Shown in pieces: positions 7,835-18,568 of a stretch of 64,000 nucleotides of DNA. Position 1 is the first letter of the stretch. Every line of letters begins with the position of its first letter. The position numbers and the translations under genes were made by a program. Origin of the DNA: Nioella nitratireducens (lineage in GTDB: Bacteria; Pseudomonadota; Alphaproteobacteria; Rhodobacterales; Rhodobacteraceae); NCBI RefSeq assembly GCF_001879715.1, contig NZ_MNBW01000003.1, forward strand, positions 1-64,000, written 5' to 3'. The notes under the pieces were generated by a model. That model did no database searches. It saw nothing but the letters and a program-made list of their open reading frames with translations, and was not told where the DNA came from.

Positions 7835-10798
7835 TTATTTCCCCTCGATGGTAAGCGCGTCATTCACGAGCGCGGCTTGCTGTGCTTTGTGCTGGCTGGC
7901 CAGACCCGTCGCGGGCGAGGCCGAGGCGTTGCGCCCGGCATAGATCGGTCGCTTGTGATCGGCGCCGATCCGGCCGAGCACCCATTCGATATTCGGCTCG
8001 ACGAAGGTCCAGGCGCCCTGGTTCTTCGGCTCTTCCTGGCACCAGACGACCTCGGCCTGCTTGAAGCGCTCCAGTTCCTTGACCAGCGAGAGCGCGGGGA
8101 AGGGATAGAATTGCTCCAGACGCATCAGGTAAACGTCGTCCAGACCACGCGCGTCACGCTCTTCCAGCAGGTCGAAATAGACCTTGCCCGAACACATCAC
8201 CACGCGCTTGATCTTGTCATCGGACACCAGTTCGGTGTCCGAGTTGCCATATTGCGCATCGTCCCACAGCACGCGGTGGAAGCTGGACCCGGTGGTCATC
8301 TCTTCTGCCTTGGACACGGCCATCTTGTGGCGCAGCAGCGATTTCGGCGTCATCAGCACCAGCGGCTTGCGATAATCACGATGCATCTGGCGGCGCAGGA
8401 TGTGGAAGTAGTTGGCCGGCGTCGTGCAGTTGGCGACGATCCAGTTGTCTTCGGCGCACATCTGAAGGAAGCGTTCCAAACGGGCCGAACTGTGTTCCGG
8501 CCCCTGACCTTCAAAGCCGTGCGGCAGCAGGCAGACAAGGCCCGACATCCGCAGCCATTTGCGTTCGCCCGAGCTGATGAACTGATCGAACATGATCTGC
8601 GCGCCGTTGGCGAAATCGCCGAACTGGGCTTCCCACAGGACCAGAGCGTTCGGTTCGGCCAGCGAATAGCCGTATTCGAAGCCGAGCACAGCGTATTCCG
8701 ACAGCATCGAGTCGATGACGTCGTAATGCGCCTGCCCCTCGCGGATATGGTTGAGCGGGTAGTAGCGGTTTTCGGTTTCCTGGTCGATCAGGCCAGAGTG
8801 GCGCTGGCTGAACGTGCCGCGGGTCGAGTCCTGCCCGGCCAGCCGCACCGGGTAGCCCTCGGTCAGCAGGCTGCCGAAGGCGATCGCCTCGGCGGTGGCC
8901 CAGTCAAAGCCCTCGCCGGTTTCGAACATCTGCTTCTTGCTGTCCAGAAGTCGCCCGACCGTTTTGTGCAGGTTGAAGCCATCGGGCGCGGTGGTCAGCG
9001 CGCGGCCCACTGCGGCCAGCGTTTCCGGCTTGATGGCGGTTTCGCCACGCTGGTATTCCTCGCCCTGTTTGTCGAGATGCGACCAGCGTCCGTCCAGCCA
9101 GTCGGCCTTGTTGGGCTTGAATTCCTTGCCGGCCTCGAACTCTTCGTTCAGGTGGCTCTGGAAAGCGGCCTTCATGTCCTCGATCTCGCCCTCGGGGATC
9201 AGGCCGTCCTTGACCAGCCGGTCGGTGTAGATCTGAAGCGTGGTCTTCTGTTTCTTGATCTTCTTGTACATGATCGGGTTGGTGAACATGGGCTCGTCGC
9301 CCTCGTTGTGACCAAACCGGCGGTAACAGAAGATGTCGATGACCACGTCCTTGTGGAATTTCTGGCGGAACTCGGTGGCGACCTTGGCGGCGTGAACCAC
9401 GGCCTCGGGGTCGTCGCCGTTGACGTGGAAGATCGGCGCCTCGACCATCAACGCGATGTCCGTCGGGTAGGGCGACGAGCGCGAGAAGTGTGGTGCGGTG
9501 GTAAAGCCGATCTGGTTGTTCACGATGATATGCATGGTGCCGCCGGTGCGGTGCCCCCGCAGACCCGACAGGCCAAAGCCCTCGGCCACAACGCCCTGAC
9601 CGGCAAAGGCCGCGTCGCCGTGCAACAGCACCGGCAGAACCGACATGCGATCGGGGTCGTTCAACTGGTCCTGCTTGGCGCGGGCCTTGCCCAGAACCAC
9701 CGGGTTCACCGCCTCAAGGTGCGAGGGGTTGGCGGTTAGCGAGAGGTGCACCGAATTGCCGTCGAATTCGCGGTCGCTGGAGGCGCCGAGGTGGTATTTC
9801 ACGTCACCCGAGCCATCGACGTCCTCGGGCTTGAAACTGCCGCCCTGAAATTCGTTGAAGATCGCGCGATAGGGCTTTTGCATCACGTTGGCCAGCACCG
9901 ACAGGCGGCCCCGGTGCGGCATGCCGATGACGATTTCCTTGATGCCCAGATTGCCGCCACGCTTGATGATCTGCTCCATCGCGGGGATCAGGCTTTCGCC
10001 GCCGTCAAGGCCGAAGCGCTTGGTGCCCATGTATTTGACGTGCAGGAATTTCTCGAAGCCCTCGGCCTCGACCAGCTTGTTCAGGATCGCCTTTCGCCCC
10101 TCGCGGGTAAAGCGGATTTCCTTGTCGAAGCCCTCGATCCGCTCCTTGAGCCACCCAGCCTCTTCGGGGTTCGAGATATGCATGTATTGCAGCGCGAAGG
10201 TGCCGCAATAGGTGCGCTTGACGATGTCGACGATCTGGCGCAGCGAGGCGACTTGCAGCCCCAGCACATTGTCGATGAAGATCGGACGGTCCATGTCGGA
10301 CTCGGTGAAACCGTAGGATTTCGGGTCGAGTTCCGGGTGCTTGGAGGGATCGCGCATCCCCAGCGGGTCCAGGTCGGCGGCCAGATGGCCCCGGATCCGG
10401 TAGGCGCGGATCAGCATCAGCGCGCGCAGGCTGTCCAGAACCGCCCGCTTGATCGCCTCGTCCGAAACCTCGACGCCCTTTTCCGCGGCCTTGTCCTTGA
10501 TCTTCTTGCCCGCGCTCTTGGCCTCTTCCGGCTCGGGCGCCCATTCGCCGGTCAGCGCGCCGGTCAGGTCGTCGTTGGGTTGTGGCGGCCAGTCACGGCG
10601 CATCCAAGATGGCCCGGCGGCCTCGGCCTGCACATCCGATCCGGTATCGCCAAGCGCGCGGAAAAACTCCTGCCACGCCTGATCGACCGCGTTGGGGTCG
10701 TTGGCATACTGGGCGTAGAGCTGTTCCAGATATTCCGCGTTGGCCCCTTGCATGAAGGAAGAGGCGTGGAAGAGGTCATTGGGGCTTTGGTCGGTCAT
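7835..10798 (-). CDS. sucA: 2-oxoglutarate dehydrogenase E1
   Basis: This thiamine-diphosphate-dependent decarboxylase oxidises 2-oxoglutarate and succinylates the lipoyl groups of SucB. The 987 residues match the family. The N-terminal segment (NDLFHASSFMQGANAEYLEQLY) is the E2-binding and assembly region. GMPHRGRLSVLANV and the ThDP-binding GDAAFAGQGVVAEG lie in the central domain, with the LSLTANPSHLEAVNPVV substrate-pocket motif before them. The start at 10798 (MTDQSPND) is preferred over an in-frame upstream codon at 10873 because the family begins there. It is third in the minus-strand unit sucC-sucD-sucA-sucB, about 140 bp after sucD. Confidence 0.97.
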   Translation of the reverse strand: MTDQSPNDLFHASSFMQGANAEYLEQLYAQYANDPNAVDQAWQEFFRALGDTGSDVQAEAAGPSWMRRDWPPQPNDDLTGALTGEWAPEPEEAKSAGKKIKDKAAEKGVEVSDEAIKRAVLDSLRALMLIRAYRIRGHLAADLDPLGMRDPSKHPELDPKSYGFTESDMDRPIFIDNVLGLQVASLRQIVDIVKRTYCGTFALQYMHISNPEEAGWLKERIEGFDKEIRFTREGRKAILNKLVEAEGFEKFLHVKYMGTKRFGLDGGESLIPAMEQIIKRGGNLGIKEIVIGMPHRGRLSVLANVMQKPYRAIFNEFQGGSFKPEDVDGSGDVKYHLGASSDREFDGNSVHLSLTANPSHLEAVNPVVLGKARAKQDQLNDPDRMSVLPVLLHGDAAFAGQGVVAEGFGLSGLRGHRTGGTMHIIVNNQIGFTTAPHFSRSSPYPTDIALMVEAPIFHVNGDDPEAVVHAAKVATEFRQKFHKDVVIDIFCYRRFGHNEGDEPMFTNPIMYKKIKKQKTTLQIYTDRLVKDGLIPEGEIEDMKAAFQSHLNEEFEAGKEFKPNKADWLDGRWSHLDKQGEEYQRGETAIKPETLAAVGRALTTAPDGFNLHKTVGRLLDSKKQMFETGEGFDWATAEAIAFGSLLTEGYPVRLAGQDSTRGTFSQRHSGLIDQETENRYYPLNHIREGQAHYDVIDSMLSEYAVLGFEYGYSLAEPNALVLWEAQFGDFANGAQIMFDQFISSGERKWLRMSGLVCLLPHGFEGQGPEHSSARLERFLQMCAEDNWIVANCTTPANYFHILRRQMHRDYRKPLVLMTPKSLLRHKMAVSKAEEMTTGSSFHRVLWDDAQYGNSDTELVSDDKIKRVVMCSGKVYFDLLEERDARGLDDVYLMRLEQFYPFPALSLVKELERFKQAEVVWCQEEPKNQGAWTFVEPNIEWVLGRIGADHKRPIYAGRNASASPATGLASQHKAQQAALVNDALTIEGK

Positions 10799-10939
10799 GA
10801 TCTTACCTCTGTCGGGTTGGGACCGTGCGAATGGCCGGTGGAGGGCTTGAGGCAGGAGCGGCGGCGCATCCACTCATCGTCCGGCCTTTATCTTTGTTGT
10901 CCGTCGGGCGAGGACAAGGCCCCCGCCCGGCGCGGCCAA

Positions 10940-11824
10940 TCAACCTTTGATCGCTTCCAGCACAGCCTCACCCAGCGTCGCGGGGCTTTCGGCCACCACG
11001 ATGCCTGCGCGCTGCATGGCTTCGATCTTGTCCTCGGCGCCGCCCTTGCCACCGGCGACGATGGCGCCCGCGTGGCCCATGCGGCGGCCCGGAGGTGCGG
11101 TGCGGCCAGCGATGAACCCGGCGGTCGGCTTCCAGCGGCCCTTCTTCTTCTCATCGGCCAGGAACTGCGCCGCGTCTTCTTCTGCCGCGCCGCCGATTTC
11201 ACCGATCATGATGATCGAATGGGTCTCGTCATCGGCCAGGAACCATTCCAGCACGTCGATATGCTCGGTGCCTTTAATGGGGTCGCCGCCGATGCCGACG
11301 CAGGTGGACTGGCCGAGGCCCACATCGGTGGTCTGCTTGACCGCCTCGTAGGTCAGCGTGCCCGAGCGCGATACGACGCCGACCGAGCCACGCTTGTGGA
11401 TGTGGCCGGGCATGATGCCGATCTTGCAGGCGTCGGGGGTGATGATGCCGGGGCAGTTGGGGCCGATGAGGCGGGACTTGGAGCCTTCCAGCGCGCGCTT
11501 GACCTTCATCATGTCGAGCACCGGGATGCCCTCGGTGATGCACACGATCAATTCCATCTCGGCGTCGATGGCTTCAAGGATCGAGTCGGCGGCGAAGGGC
11601 GGCGGCACGTAGATGACGGAGGCATTGGCTTCCGTGACGTGCTTGGCCTCATGGACCGAGTCGAACACGGGCAGGTCCAGATGCGTCTGGCCGCCCTTGC
11701 CGGGGGTCACGCCGCCGACCATTTTGGTGCCATAGGCAATGGCCTGTTCGGAGTGGAAAGTGCCTTGGCTGCCGGTGAAACCCTGACAGATCACTTTGGT
11801 GTTTTCGTCTACGAGGACTGCCAT
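10940..11824 (-). CDS. sucD: Succinate-CoA ligase, alpha subunit
   Basis: The alpha subunit carries the CoA-binding Rossmann domain and the phosphorylated histidine of succinyl-CoA synthetase, which makes ATP or GTP from succinyl-CoA. Its 294 residues include [14 protein letters not shown] at the CoA site, [10 protein letters not shown] in the middle, and [11 protein letters not shown] with the phospho-acceptor His251. It starts 4 bases after the sucC stop, so the two subunits are coupled. Confidence 0.97.
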   Translation of the reverse strand: MAVLVDENTKVICQGFTGSQGTFHSEQAIAYGTKMVGGVTPGKGGQTHLDLPVFDSVHEAKHVTEANASVIYVPPPFAADSILEAIDAEMELIVCITEGIPVLDMMKVKRALEGSKSRLIGPNCPGIITPDACKIGIMPGHIHKRGSVGVVSRSGTLTYEAVKQTTDVGLGQSTCVGIGGDPIKGTEHIDVLEWFLADDETHSIIMIGEIGGAAEEDAAQFLADEKKKGRWKPTAGFIAGRTAPPGRRMGHAGAIVAGGKGGAEDKIEAMQRAGIVVAESPATLGEAVLEAIKG

Positions 11825-11828
11825 TGAT

Positions 11829-13022
11829 TTACCCTTTCACCGCTTTCACGATCTTCTGCGCGCCATCTTTCAGGTCGTCCGCAGCGATCACGTTCAGGCC
11901 CGAGGAGCTGATGATTTCCTTGCCCTTGTCCACGTTGGTGCCTTCCAGACGGACCACCAGCGGAACTTGCAGGCCGACCTCTTTCACCGCGGCGATGACG
12001 CCCTCGGCGATGATGTCGCAACGCATGATGCCGCCGAAGATGTTCACCAGAATGCCCTTCACGTTGGGGTCGCTGGTGATGATCTTGAAGGCTTCGGTCA
12101 CTTTCTCTTTCGTGGCGCCGCCGCCGACGTCGAGGAAGTTGGCCGGTTCCGCGCCGTAGAGCTTGATGATGTCCATCGTCGCCATGGCCAGGCCCGCGCC
12201 GTTGACCATGCAGCCGATCTCGCCATCCAGCGCGATGTAGTTGAGATCGTACTTGGAGGCGGCGAGTTCCTTGGGGTCTTCCTCGGTCTCGTCACGCAGG
12301 TTGGCGATGTCGGGGTGGCGATAGATGGCGTTGCCATCGAAGCCGAGCTTGGCGTCCAAAAGCTTGAGGTTGCCGTCTTCCATCACGATCAGCGGGTTGA
12401 TCTCCAGCATCTCCATGTCCTTCTCGACGAAGGCCTTGTAGAGCTGGCCGAGCAGTTGCACGCACTGCTTTACCTGCGGGCCGGTCAGGCCGAGCGAGAA
12501 CGCGACGCGGCGGCCATGGTAGGGCATGTAGCCGGTGGCCGGGTCGATGGAGAAGCTGAGGATTTTCTCGGGCGTGGAGGCCGCCACTTCTTCGATGTCC
12601 ATGCCGCCTTCGGTCGAGGCGACGATCGAGATGCGGCTGCTGCCACGGTCGACGAGGAAGGCGAGGTAAAGCTCGCGCTCGATGTCCGAGCCGTCTTCGA
12701 TATAGATGCGGTTGACTTGCTTGCCCGCCGGGCCGGTCTGGTGCGTGACCAGCGTCTTGCCCAGCATCTTCTTGGCTTCTTCGGCGGCTTCCTCGACCGA
12801 TTTGGCAAGGCGGACACCGCCCTTTTCGCCGGCCTCAAGCTCTTTGAAGCTGCCCTTGCCGCGGCCACCTGCGTGGATCTGGGCCTTGACCACCCACAGC
12901 GGGCCATCGAGTTGCCCTGCGGCGTTCTTTGCGTCTTCGGCCTTGACGACCACGCGGCCATCGCTGACCGGGGCGCCGTATTCGCGAAGCAGTGCCTTCG
13001 CCTGGTATTCATGAATGTTCAT
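11829..13022 (-). CDS. sucC: Succinate-CoA ligase, beta subunit
   Basis: The beta subunit supplies the ATP-grasp nucleotide-binding domain of succinyl-CoA synthetase. The 397-residue protein starts [16 protein letters not shown], the usual N-terminus. It contains the ATP-grasp pattern [14 protein letters not shown], the EINPL metal-binding motif, and the C-terminal ligase domain with FLDVGGGA and [10 protein letters not shown]. The start 13022 is 23 codons inside a longer open frame and is fixed by family alignment. It is first in the sucCDAB unit; a double GTGATCAC palindrome lies about 110-140 bp upstream, downstream of a terminator that isolates it from mdh. Confidence 0.97.
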   Translation of the reverse strand: MNIHEYQAKALLREYGAPVSDGRVVVKAEDAKNAAGQLDGPLWVVKAQIHAGGRGKGSFKELEAGEKGGVRLAKSVEEAAEEAKKMLGKTLVTHQTGPAGKQVNRIYIEDGSDIERELYLAFLVDRGSSRISIVASTEGGMDIEEVAASTPEKILSFSIDPATGYMPYHGRRVAFSLGLTGPQVKQCVQLLGQLYKAFVEKDMEMLEINPLIVMEDGNLKLLDAKLGFDGNAIYRHPDIANLRDETEEDPKELAASKYDLNYIALDGEIGCMVNGAGLAMATMDIIKLYGAEPANFLDVGGGATKEKVTEAFKIITSDPNVKGILVNIFGGIMRCDIIAEGVIAAVKEVGLQVPLVVRLEGTNVDKGKEIISSSGLNVIAADDLKDGAQKIVKAVKG

Positions 13023-13127
13023 GAAACTGTCCCATATTGCTACTAGGTCGGGACCGTCTAAGCACAAGTATTGCGTGTAAAGAAACGTCATTCTGCCGCA
13101 TCTGCGGGCGAGAGCGGAAAAAAGCGC

Positions 13128-13166
13128 ATTTTGTGATCACAGGGCGAAAATGTGTGATCACAAAAT
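13128..13166 (-). promoter_or_regulatory. Putative double operator upstream of sucCDAB
   Basis: Two perfect TGTGATCACA palindromes (13132-13141 and 13153-13162) have centres 21 bp apart, two helical turns. Read towards sucC the order is TTTTGTGATCACAC, a short spacer, then TGTGATCACAAAATG. The sdhC upstream region has the same layout with the same spacing. This suggests two dimers binding one face of the DNA. The regulator is not identified. Confidence 0.75.
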
Positions 13167-13225
13167 GCAAATCCTTGTTCGCAAGGGCGTTCGTCGCCCG
13201 AATCAGTCGCAAACAGGCCCTTTCA

Positions 13226-13254
13226 TTACAAACGGGCGGCCCAAGGGCCGCCCG
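13226..13254 (-). terminator. Terminator after mdh
   Basis: A 10-bp perfect inverted repeat (CGGGCGGCCC with GGGCCGCCCG) lies just past the mdh stop and is followed by TTTGTAATG on the minus strand. It separates mdh from sucC, so sucCDAB likely has its own promoter between here and 13022. Confidence 0.7.
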
Positions 13255-13277
13255 CAAAACTCAGGTCTAGGCCTTGC

Positions 13278-14662
<1,385 letters not shown>

Positions 14663-15520
14663 ATGGAACAGACCGCGCCCCCCTATCGTTCCGTTCTCTA
14701 CATTCCCGGCTCGAAAGAGCGTGCGCTGGAGAAGGCCAAGACCCTGCCCGTCGATGCGATCATCTTCGATCTCGAAGATGCGGTCGCGGTGGAGGAAAAG
14801 GCCAATGCCCGCGCGACGCTTGCCAATGCGCTGGCGGCCGGGGGCTTTGGTGCGCGCATGCGGATCGTGCGGATCAACGGGCTTGACACCCAGTGGGGCG
14901 ATGCCGACGCCAAGGCGGTCGCCAAAATGGATTGCGACGCAGTACTGTTGCCCAAGGTGGAAAGCGCGCGCCAGGTCGATGCGCTGGCGGCTCTTGTGGG
15001 GGGCAAGCCGATCTGGGCGATGATGGAAACCCCGCGCGGCATGTTGAACGCGGCTGAAATTGCCGCCCATCCGCAGATGCAGGGCTTTGTCATGGGAACG
15101 AATGACCTTGCCAAGGAAATGAACACCCGGTTCCGGGCCGACCGGTTGCCGATGATGGCGGGGCTTGGCCTTAGCCTGCTGGCGGCCAAGGCGGAAGGCA
15201 TCGTGATCGTCGACGGCGTCTACAATGCATTCAAGGATGATGAGGGGCTGGCGGCCGAATGCGCGCAGGGCCGCGACATGGGATTTGACGGCAAGACCCT
15301 GATCCACCCCGCGCAGGTTGCCATCGCCAACGCCGCCTTTGGCCCGTCCGAGGCCGAGGTCGATCTGGCCCGCCGCCAGATCGCCGCCTTTGAAGAGGCC
15401 GAGGCATCGGGGCAGGGTGTCGCGGTTGTCGATGGCAAGATCGTCGAGAACTTGCATGTGGTCACCGCCAAGTCCACTTTGGCCAAAGCGGAGGCCATTG
15501 CCCTGATCGAGGCTGGCTGA
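14663..15520 (+). CDS. mcl2: CitE-family CoA-ester lyase/hydrolase, probably (3S)-malyl-CoA thioesterase
   Basis: A 285-residue HpcH/HpaI-CitE family protein. The N-terminal RSVLYIPGSKERALEKA and FDLEDAVAVEEKANAR carry the acidic metal ligands; MMETPRGMLNA and GTNDLAKEMNTR follow. Length and N-terminus fit Mcl2, which hydrolyses (3S)-malyl-CoA to malate in the ethylmalonyl-CoA pathway, better than the longer malyl-CoA lyase Mcl1. The nearby mch gene supports this. Lyase activity on beta-methylmalyl-CoA or citramalyl-CoA is an alternative that sequence alone cannot exclude. Start 14663 has AGAAGGACG upstream; an in-frame codon 11 residues earlier is less likely. Confidence 0.75.
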   Translation: MEQTAPPYRSVLYIPGSKERALEKAKTLPVDAIIFDLEDAVAVEEKANARATLANALAAGGFGARMRIVRINGLDTQWGDADAKAVAKMDCDAVLLPKVESARQVDALAALVGGKPIWAMMETPRGMLNAAEIAAHPQMQGFVMGTNDLAKEMNTRFRADRLPMMAGLGLSLLAAKAEGIVIVDGVYNAFKDDEGLAAECAQGRDMGFDGKTLIHPAQVAIANAAFGPSEAEVDLARRQIAAFEEAEASGQGVAVVDGKIVENLHVVTAKSTLAKAEAIALIEAG

Positions 15521-15556
15521 CGCGATAACCCAGCCAGCTTTCACGGAGACGCGCGC

Positions 15557-16108
15557 ATGTATTTTACCCTCTTGGTCCTTGGCCTTGCCCTGTGGTGGGC
15601 GGCCCACCTTTTCAAACGAATTGCCCCTGACGCCCGAGCCAAGCTGGGCAATGGCGGCAAGGGTCTGGTCGCGCTGGTGCTGCTGGCCAGCGTCGTGCTG
15701 ATGGTCATCGGCTTTCGCGGAACGCCCTATGTCAACGTCTGGATGCCGCCCGCGTTCGCCACGCATATCAACAACCTGCTGGTTCTGGTCGCGCTTTTCC
15801 TGTTCGCGGCAGGCGACGCCAAGGCGGCGATCACCAAGAACATGCGCCACCCGATGCTGGCCGGCATGAAGACATGGGCCGTCGCCCACCTGATCGTGAA
15901 TGGCGATCTGGCCTCGATCATCCTTTTTGGCGGCCTGCTGGCCTGGGCCGTGGTCGAAGTCATCACCATCAACCGGGCAGAGCCTGAATGGGCGGGGCGC
16001 GAGGGCACCTCGATGAAGGGCAATATAATCGCGCTCGTGGGCGCCATCGTCGTGATGGGCATCATCGGCTTCATCCACACCTGGCTCGGCCATCCGCCGT
16101 TCGGGTGA
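15557..16108 (+). CDS. NnrU family membrane protein
   Basis: A 183-residue integral membrane protein with about five hydrophobic segments and the NnrU-family signatures LWWAAHLFKRIAP near residue 12, RHPMLAGMKTWAVAHLIVNGD in the middle and WAVVEVITINRAEPEW. NnrU was named from nitrite/nitric oxide reduction loci, but family members are widespread in organisms without denitrification and some relatives act in isomerisation of tetrapyrrole- or carotenoid-type substrates. It sits between mcl2 and mch with short gaps, suggesting one transcript. Its role there is unclear. Confidence 0.85.
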   Translation: MYFTLLVLGLALWWAAHLFKRIAPDARAKLGNGGKGLVALVLLASVVLMVIGFRGTPYVNVWMPPAFATHINNLLVLVALFLFAAGDAKAAITKNMRHPMLAGMKTWAVAHLIVNGDLASIILFGGLLAWAVVEVITINRAEPEWAGREGTSMKGNIIALVGAIVVMGIIGFIHTWLGHPPFG

Positions 16109-16112
16109 TCGG

Positions 16113-16316
16113 ATGCGGCTGTACCGTCTGTTGACCGGCAAGCGTAGCTCGGTCTTTGGCCACACGGTCACGGCGGCTTTGAAAGCGGGGTGGTCGCTGC
16201 GTGGTGACCCCTCTTACGCCTTTCACGCGGCGGCGGGCGTGATGCTTTGCGCCCACGCCGTGGTGAAAGTCGCCCCCGGCCCCTATTCCCCCGACCCCAA
16301 GCTTGGAGACCAGTAA
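16113..16316 (+). CDS. DUF1737 domain protein
   Basis: A 67-residue protein starting MRLYRLLTGKRSSVFGHTVT, with the pattern GWSLRGDPSY and an ending KLGDQ that match the small DUF1737 family. No cysteine cluster, signal or membrane helix is seen. It begins four bases after nnrU and ends three bases before mch, so it is part of a tight operon. Function unknown. Confidence 0.85.
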   Translation: MRLYRLLTGKRSSVFGHTVTAALKAGWSLRGDPSYAFHAAAGVMLCAHAVVKVAPGPYSPDPKLGDQ

Positions 16317-16319
16317 GCG

Positions 16320-17351
16320 ATGGCCAAGACAAACCCCGGTAATTTTTTCGAGGATTATTTCATTGGTCAGCGGATCGACCACGCGGTGCCGCGCACCGTG
16401 TCGGGGGGCGAGCGGGCGCTTTATCATGCGCTCTACCCCGCCCGTCACGCGCTGCACTCCTCGGATGAGTTTGCCCGGGCTTGCGGTCTGGCCGCCTCGC
16501 CGCTGGATGATCTGGCCGCGTTTCACGTGGTCTTCGGCAAGACGGTGCCGGACGTGTCGCTGAATGCGGTGGCCAATCTGGGCTATGCCGAAGGGCGGTT
16601 TCGCAAACCGGTCTATCCCGGTGACACGCTGCGGTCGGTGTCAAAGGTGATCGGGCTCAAGCAGAATTCCAACGGAAAATCCGGCGTGGTCCATGTCCGA
16701 ACCGAGGGCCTGAACCAGCGGGACGAGGTGGTGCTGGACTATGTGCGTTGGGTGATGGTGCGAAAGAACGACCCGAACGCCCCGGCCCCGGAAACGGTGA
16801 TCCCCGACCTGGACAAGGTGGTTCCGGCCGAGAGCCTCGTGATCCCGGAAGGCCTCGATTTCACCAACTACGACTTTACCCTCGCGGGTGAGCCGCATCG
16901 GTGGGGCGATTACGAGGTGGGCGAGATCATCGACCACGTGGACGGCGTCACCATGGAAGAGGCCGAGCACATGATCGCCACGCGCCTGTGGCAGAACACC
17001 GCCAAGGTTCATTTCGACGCCACCTTCCGCCCCGATGGCCAGCGGCTTATCTATGGCGGGCATGTCATTTCGATGGTGCGGGCGCTGTCCTTCAACGGGC
17101 TGGCCAATGCGCAAATCATCGCGGGGATCAACGCGGGTGCCCATGCCAACCCCTGTTTCGCGGGCGACACCGTCAAGGCGTGGACAGAGGTGCTGGACAA
17201 GGCCGAGACGCCCGCCCCCGGTGTTGGCGCGCTGCGGCTGCGGCTGGTGGCGACCAAGGGCGGCACGCCGGGGCAGTTGCGCGGCGAGGATGGGAAATAC
17301 CTGCCCGAGGTGTTGCTGGATCTGGATTACTGGGTGCTGATGCCGGTCTGA
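16320..17351 (+). CDS. mch: Mesaconyl-CoA hydratase (MaoC family)
   Basis: The enzyme hydrates mesaconyl-C1-CoA to beta-methylmalyl-CoA in the ethylmalonyl-CoA pathway for acetyl-CoA assimilation. The 343-residue length equals the characterised Rhodobacter enzyme. The N-terminal NPGNFFEDYFIGQRIDHAVPR and two hot-dog halves (about 10-155 and 185-340) are typical; GYAEGRFRKPVYPGDTL and GGHVISMVRALSFNGL belong to the double MaoC fold. Together with mcl2 it implies an ethylmalonyl-CoA pathway in this organism; ccr, ecm and mcd would lie elsewhere. Confidence 0.9.
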   Translation: MAKTNPGNFFEDYFIGQRIDHAVPRTVSGGERALYHALYPARHALHSSDEFARACGLAASPLDDLAAFHVVFGKTVPDVSLNAVANLGYAEGRFRKPVYPGDTLRSVSKVIGLKQNSNGKSGVVHVRTEGLNQRDEVVLDYVRWVMVRKNDPNAPAPETVIPDLDKVVPAESLVIPEGLDFTNYDFTLAGEPHRWGDYEVGEIIDHVDGVTMEEAEHMIATRLWQNTAKVHFDATFRPDGQRLIYGGHVISMVRALSFNGLANAQIIAGINAGAHANPCFAGDTVKAWTEVLDKAETPAPGVGALRLRLVATKGGTPGQLRGEDGKYLPEVLLDLDYWVLMPV

Positions 17352-17588
17352 TGCGACCTGCCCGCCAATCCTGCCCTTTGCGAGTGATGGTTTGCGTCGC
17401 CCCGCAATCGCCGCGGGGCGGGGGCGATTCTGGCAGCAGTATGACCCTGCGCGGGAATTTTGCCGGAAACGGGGCGGGCGTCGAGACCCAGAGTGTTGCC
17501 CGCATCGCAACATATGCGGCGCATTAATGATTGATTAGTGGATGAGTTTCGTTAACCTATCCAAAAGGACAGGTTAAAGGGCCCCTCC

Positions 17589-17999
17589 ATGTATTCGCTT
17601 TCTGTCGCACTCTATTATCTGGCGGCCTTGGGGACCATTTTCATGGCTTCCCGCTATCTGTTTGGCACCTTGCCCACGCCGTATCATCAGGAAATCATGC
17701 GCAGGTCGGCGGGGGAAATGCCCCAGATCGTCGATACGATCCTGCAATCGCACGGGCGAGCGCTTGGCGCTGCCCTGCTGGCCAGTGGCGTGTCGATCTA
17801 TCTGTTCGCGGACATGATCCAGCCAGACTCCAGTTTCATTGTCCGGGTGCGCCCGGTGCTGGTCGGACTGATCATCGGAACGCCGATCACCGTCTATACC
17901 CGGCGGCTGGAAGTGCAGACCGGTGTCACCGCGCCATGGCGGGTCTCTTTGGTTCTTCTGGCGGTGCTGCTGGCGGGATTTGCGGTTTCGTTTTTGTGA
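17589..17999 (+). CDS. Small four-helix membrane protein, unknown
   Basis: A 136-residue protein with four predicted transmembrane segments (about 5-25, 58-75, 88-105 and 115-135). The polar loop between the first two contains PTPYHQEIMRRSAG. I do not recognise the family. A purine-rich AAAGGACAGG lies a little upstream of the ATG. Its stop codon TGA is inside the first GTGATCAC box of the sdh operator, so its 3' end and the sdh control region overlap. Confidence 0.6.
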   Translation: MYSLSVALYYLAALGTIFMASRYLFGTLPTPYHQEIMRRSAGEMPQIVDTILQSHGRALGAALLASGVSIYLFADMIQPDSSFIVRVRPVLVGLIIGTPITVYTRRLEVQTGVTAPWRVSLVLLAVLLAGFAVSFL

Positions 18000-18030
18000 T
18001 CACACTAGGAAATTTCGTGATCACAAAATG
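17991..18030 (+). promoter_or_regulatory. Putative double operator upstream of sdhCDAB
   Basis: TTTTGTGATCACAC (centre 17999/18000) and CGTGATCACAAAATG (centre 18020/18021) lie 21 bp apart, about 150-170 bp before sdhC. This matches the sucC operator in sequence, order and spacing. A possible -10-like TATGCATATAG occurs at 18116-18126, downstream of the boxes. Confidence 0.75.
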
Positions 18031-18170
18031 AGTTTCTGCGTCGATTAGACCCAAAAAACTGTCCCGTCTGGCCGACCTTTTCACGTCTGGGCAGGTGACT
18101 CTGCGAAAAATCCCGCTATGCATATAGGGTAAGAAGCATTCACCTAGCACAACCTGAAAGGGTGTTCGCC

Positions 18171-18554
18171 ATGGCTGACGTGAACCGGGGCAACCGGCCC
18201 CTGTCCCCGCACCTCCAGATCTATCGCAAGCAGCTCAACTCTGTGACCTCCATCATCAACCGTCTGACCGGTATCTCCCTGCTCGGGGGTGCGCTGCTGG
18301 TGGTCTGGTGGCTGATGGCAGCGGCCTCGAGCGCTGAATATTTCGCCTTCGTCGACGGGCTGATGACTTCGGTCCTCGGCGACATCGTGATGACGCTCTC
18401 GCTGTTGGCGCTGTGGTATCACGCGCTGGCCGGTGTGCGGCACCTCGTATGGGACATGGGCTTTGGCCTTGACCCCGAGGCGTCCGACAAAATGGGCTGG
18501 GGCATCATCATCGGCACCGTCGCCTTCACCTTCCTGACCATCATCGCGATCTGA
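18171..18554 (+). CDS. sdhC: Succinate dehydrogenase cytochrome b556 subunit
   Basis: This membrane anchor helps bind haem b and ubiquinone in complex II. Its 127 residues begin MADVNRGNRPLSPHLQIYR, the family start (RPLSPHL). SIINRLTGISL is the quinone-site segment before the first of three helices, and the haem-ligand histidine is expected in LWYHALAGVRHL. Start 18171 is chosen over an in-frame ATG three codons upstream because GAAAGGGTG is better spaced. It is first gene of sdhCDAB. Confidence 0.95.
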   Translation: MADVNRGNRPLSPHLQIYRKQLNSVTSIINRLTGISLLGGALLVVWWLMAAASSAEYFAFVDGLMTSVLGDIVMTLSLLALWYHALAGVRHLVWDMGFGLDPEASDKMGWGIIIGTVAFTFLTIIAI

Positions 18555-18568
18555 GGAGGCCCGATCCA

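Noticed and set aside
7877..11827. Very long plus-strand open frames (620 and 693 codons) opposite sucA and sucD
   Set aside because: They lie entirely antisense to well-supported TCA genes, have Arg/Gly/His-rich composition without recognisable domains, and arise from the high third-position GC of the true genes.
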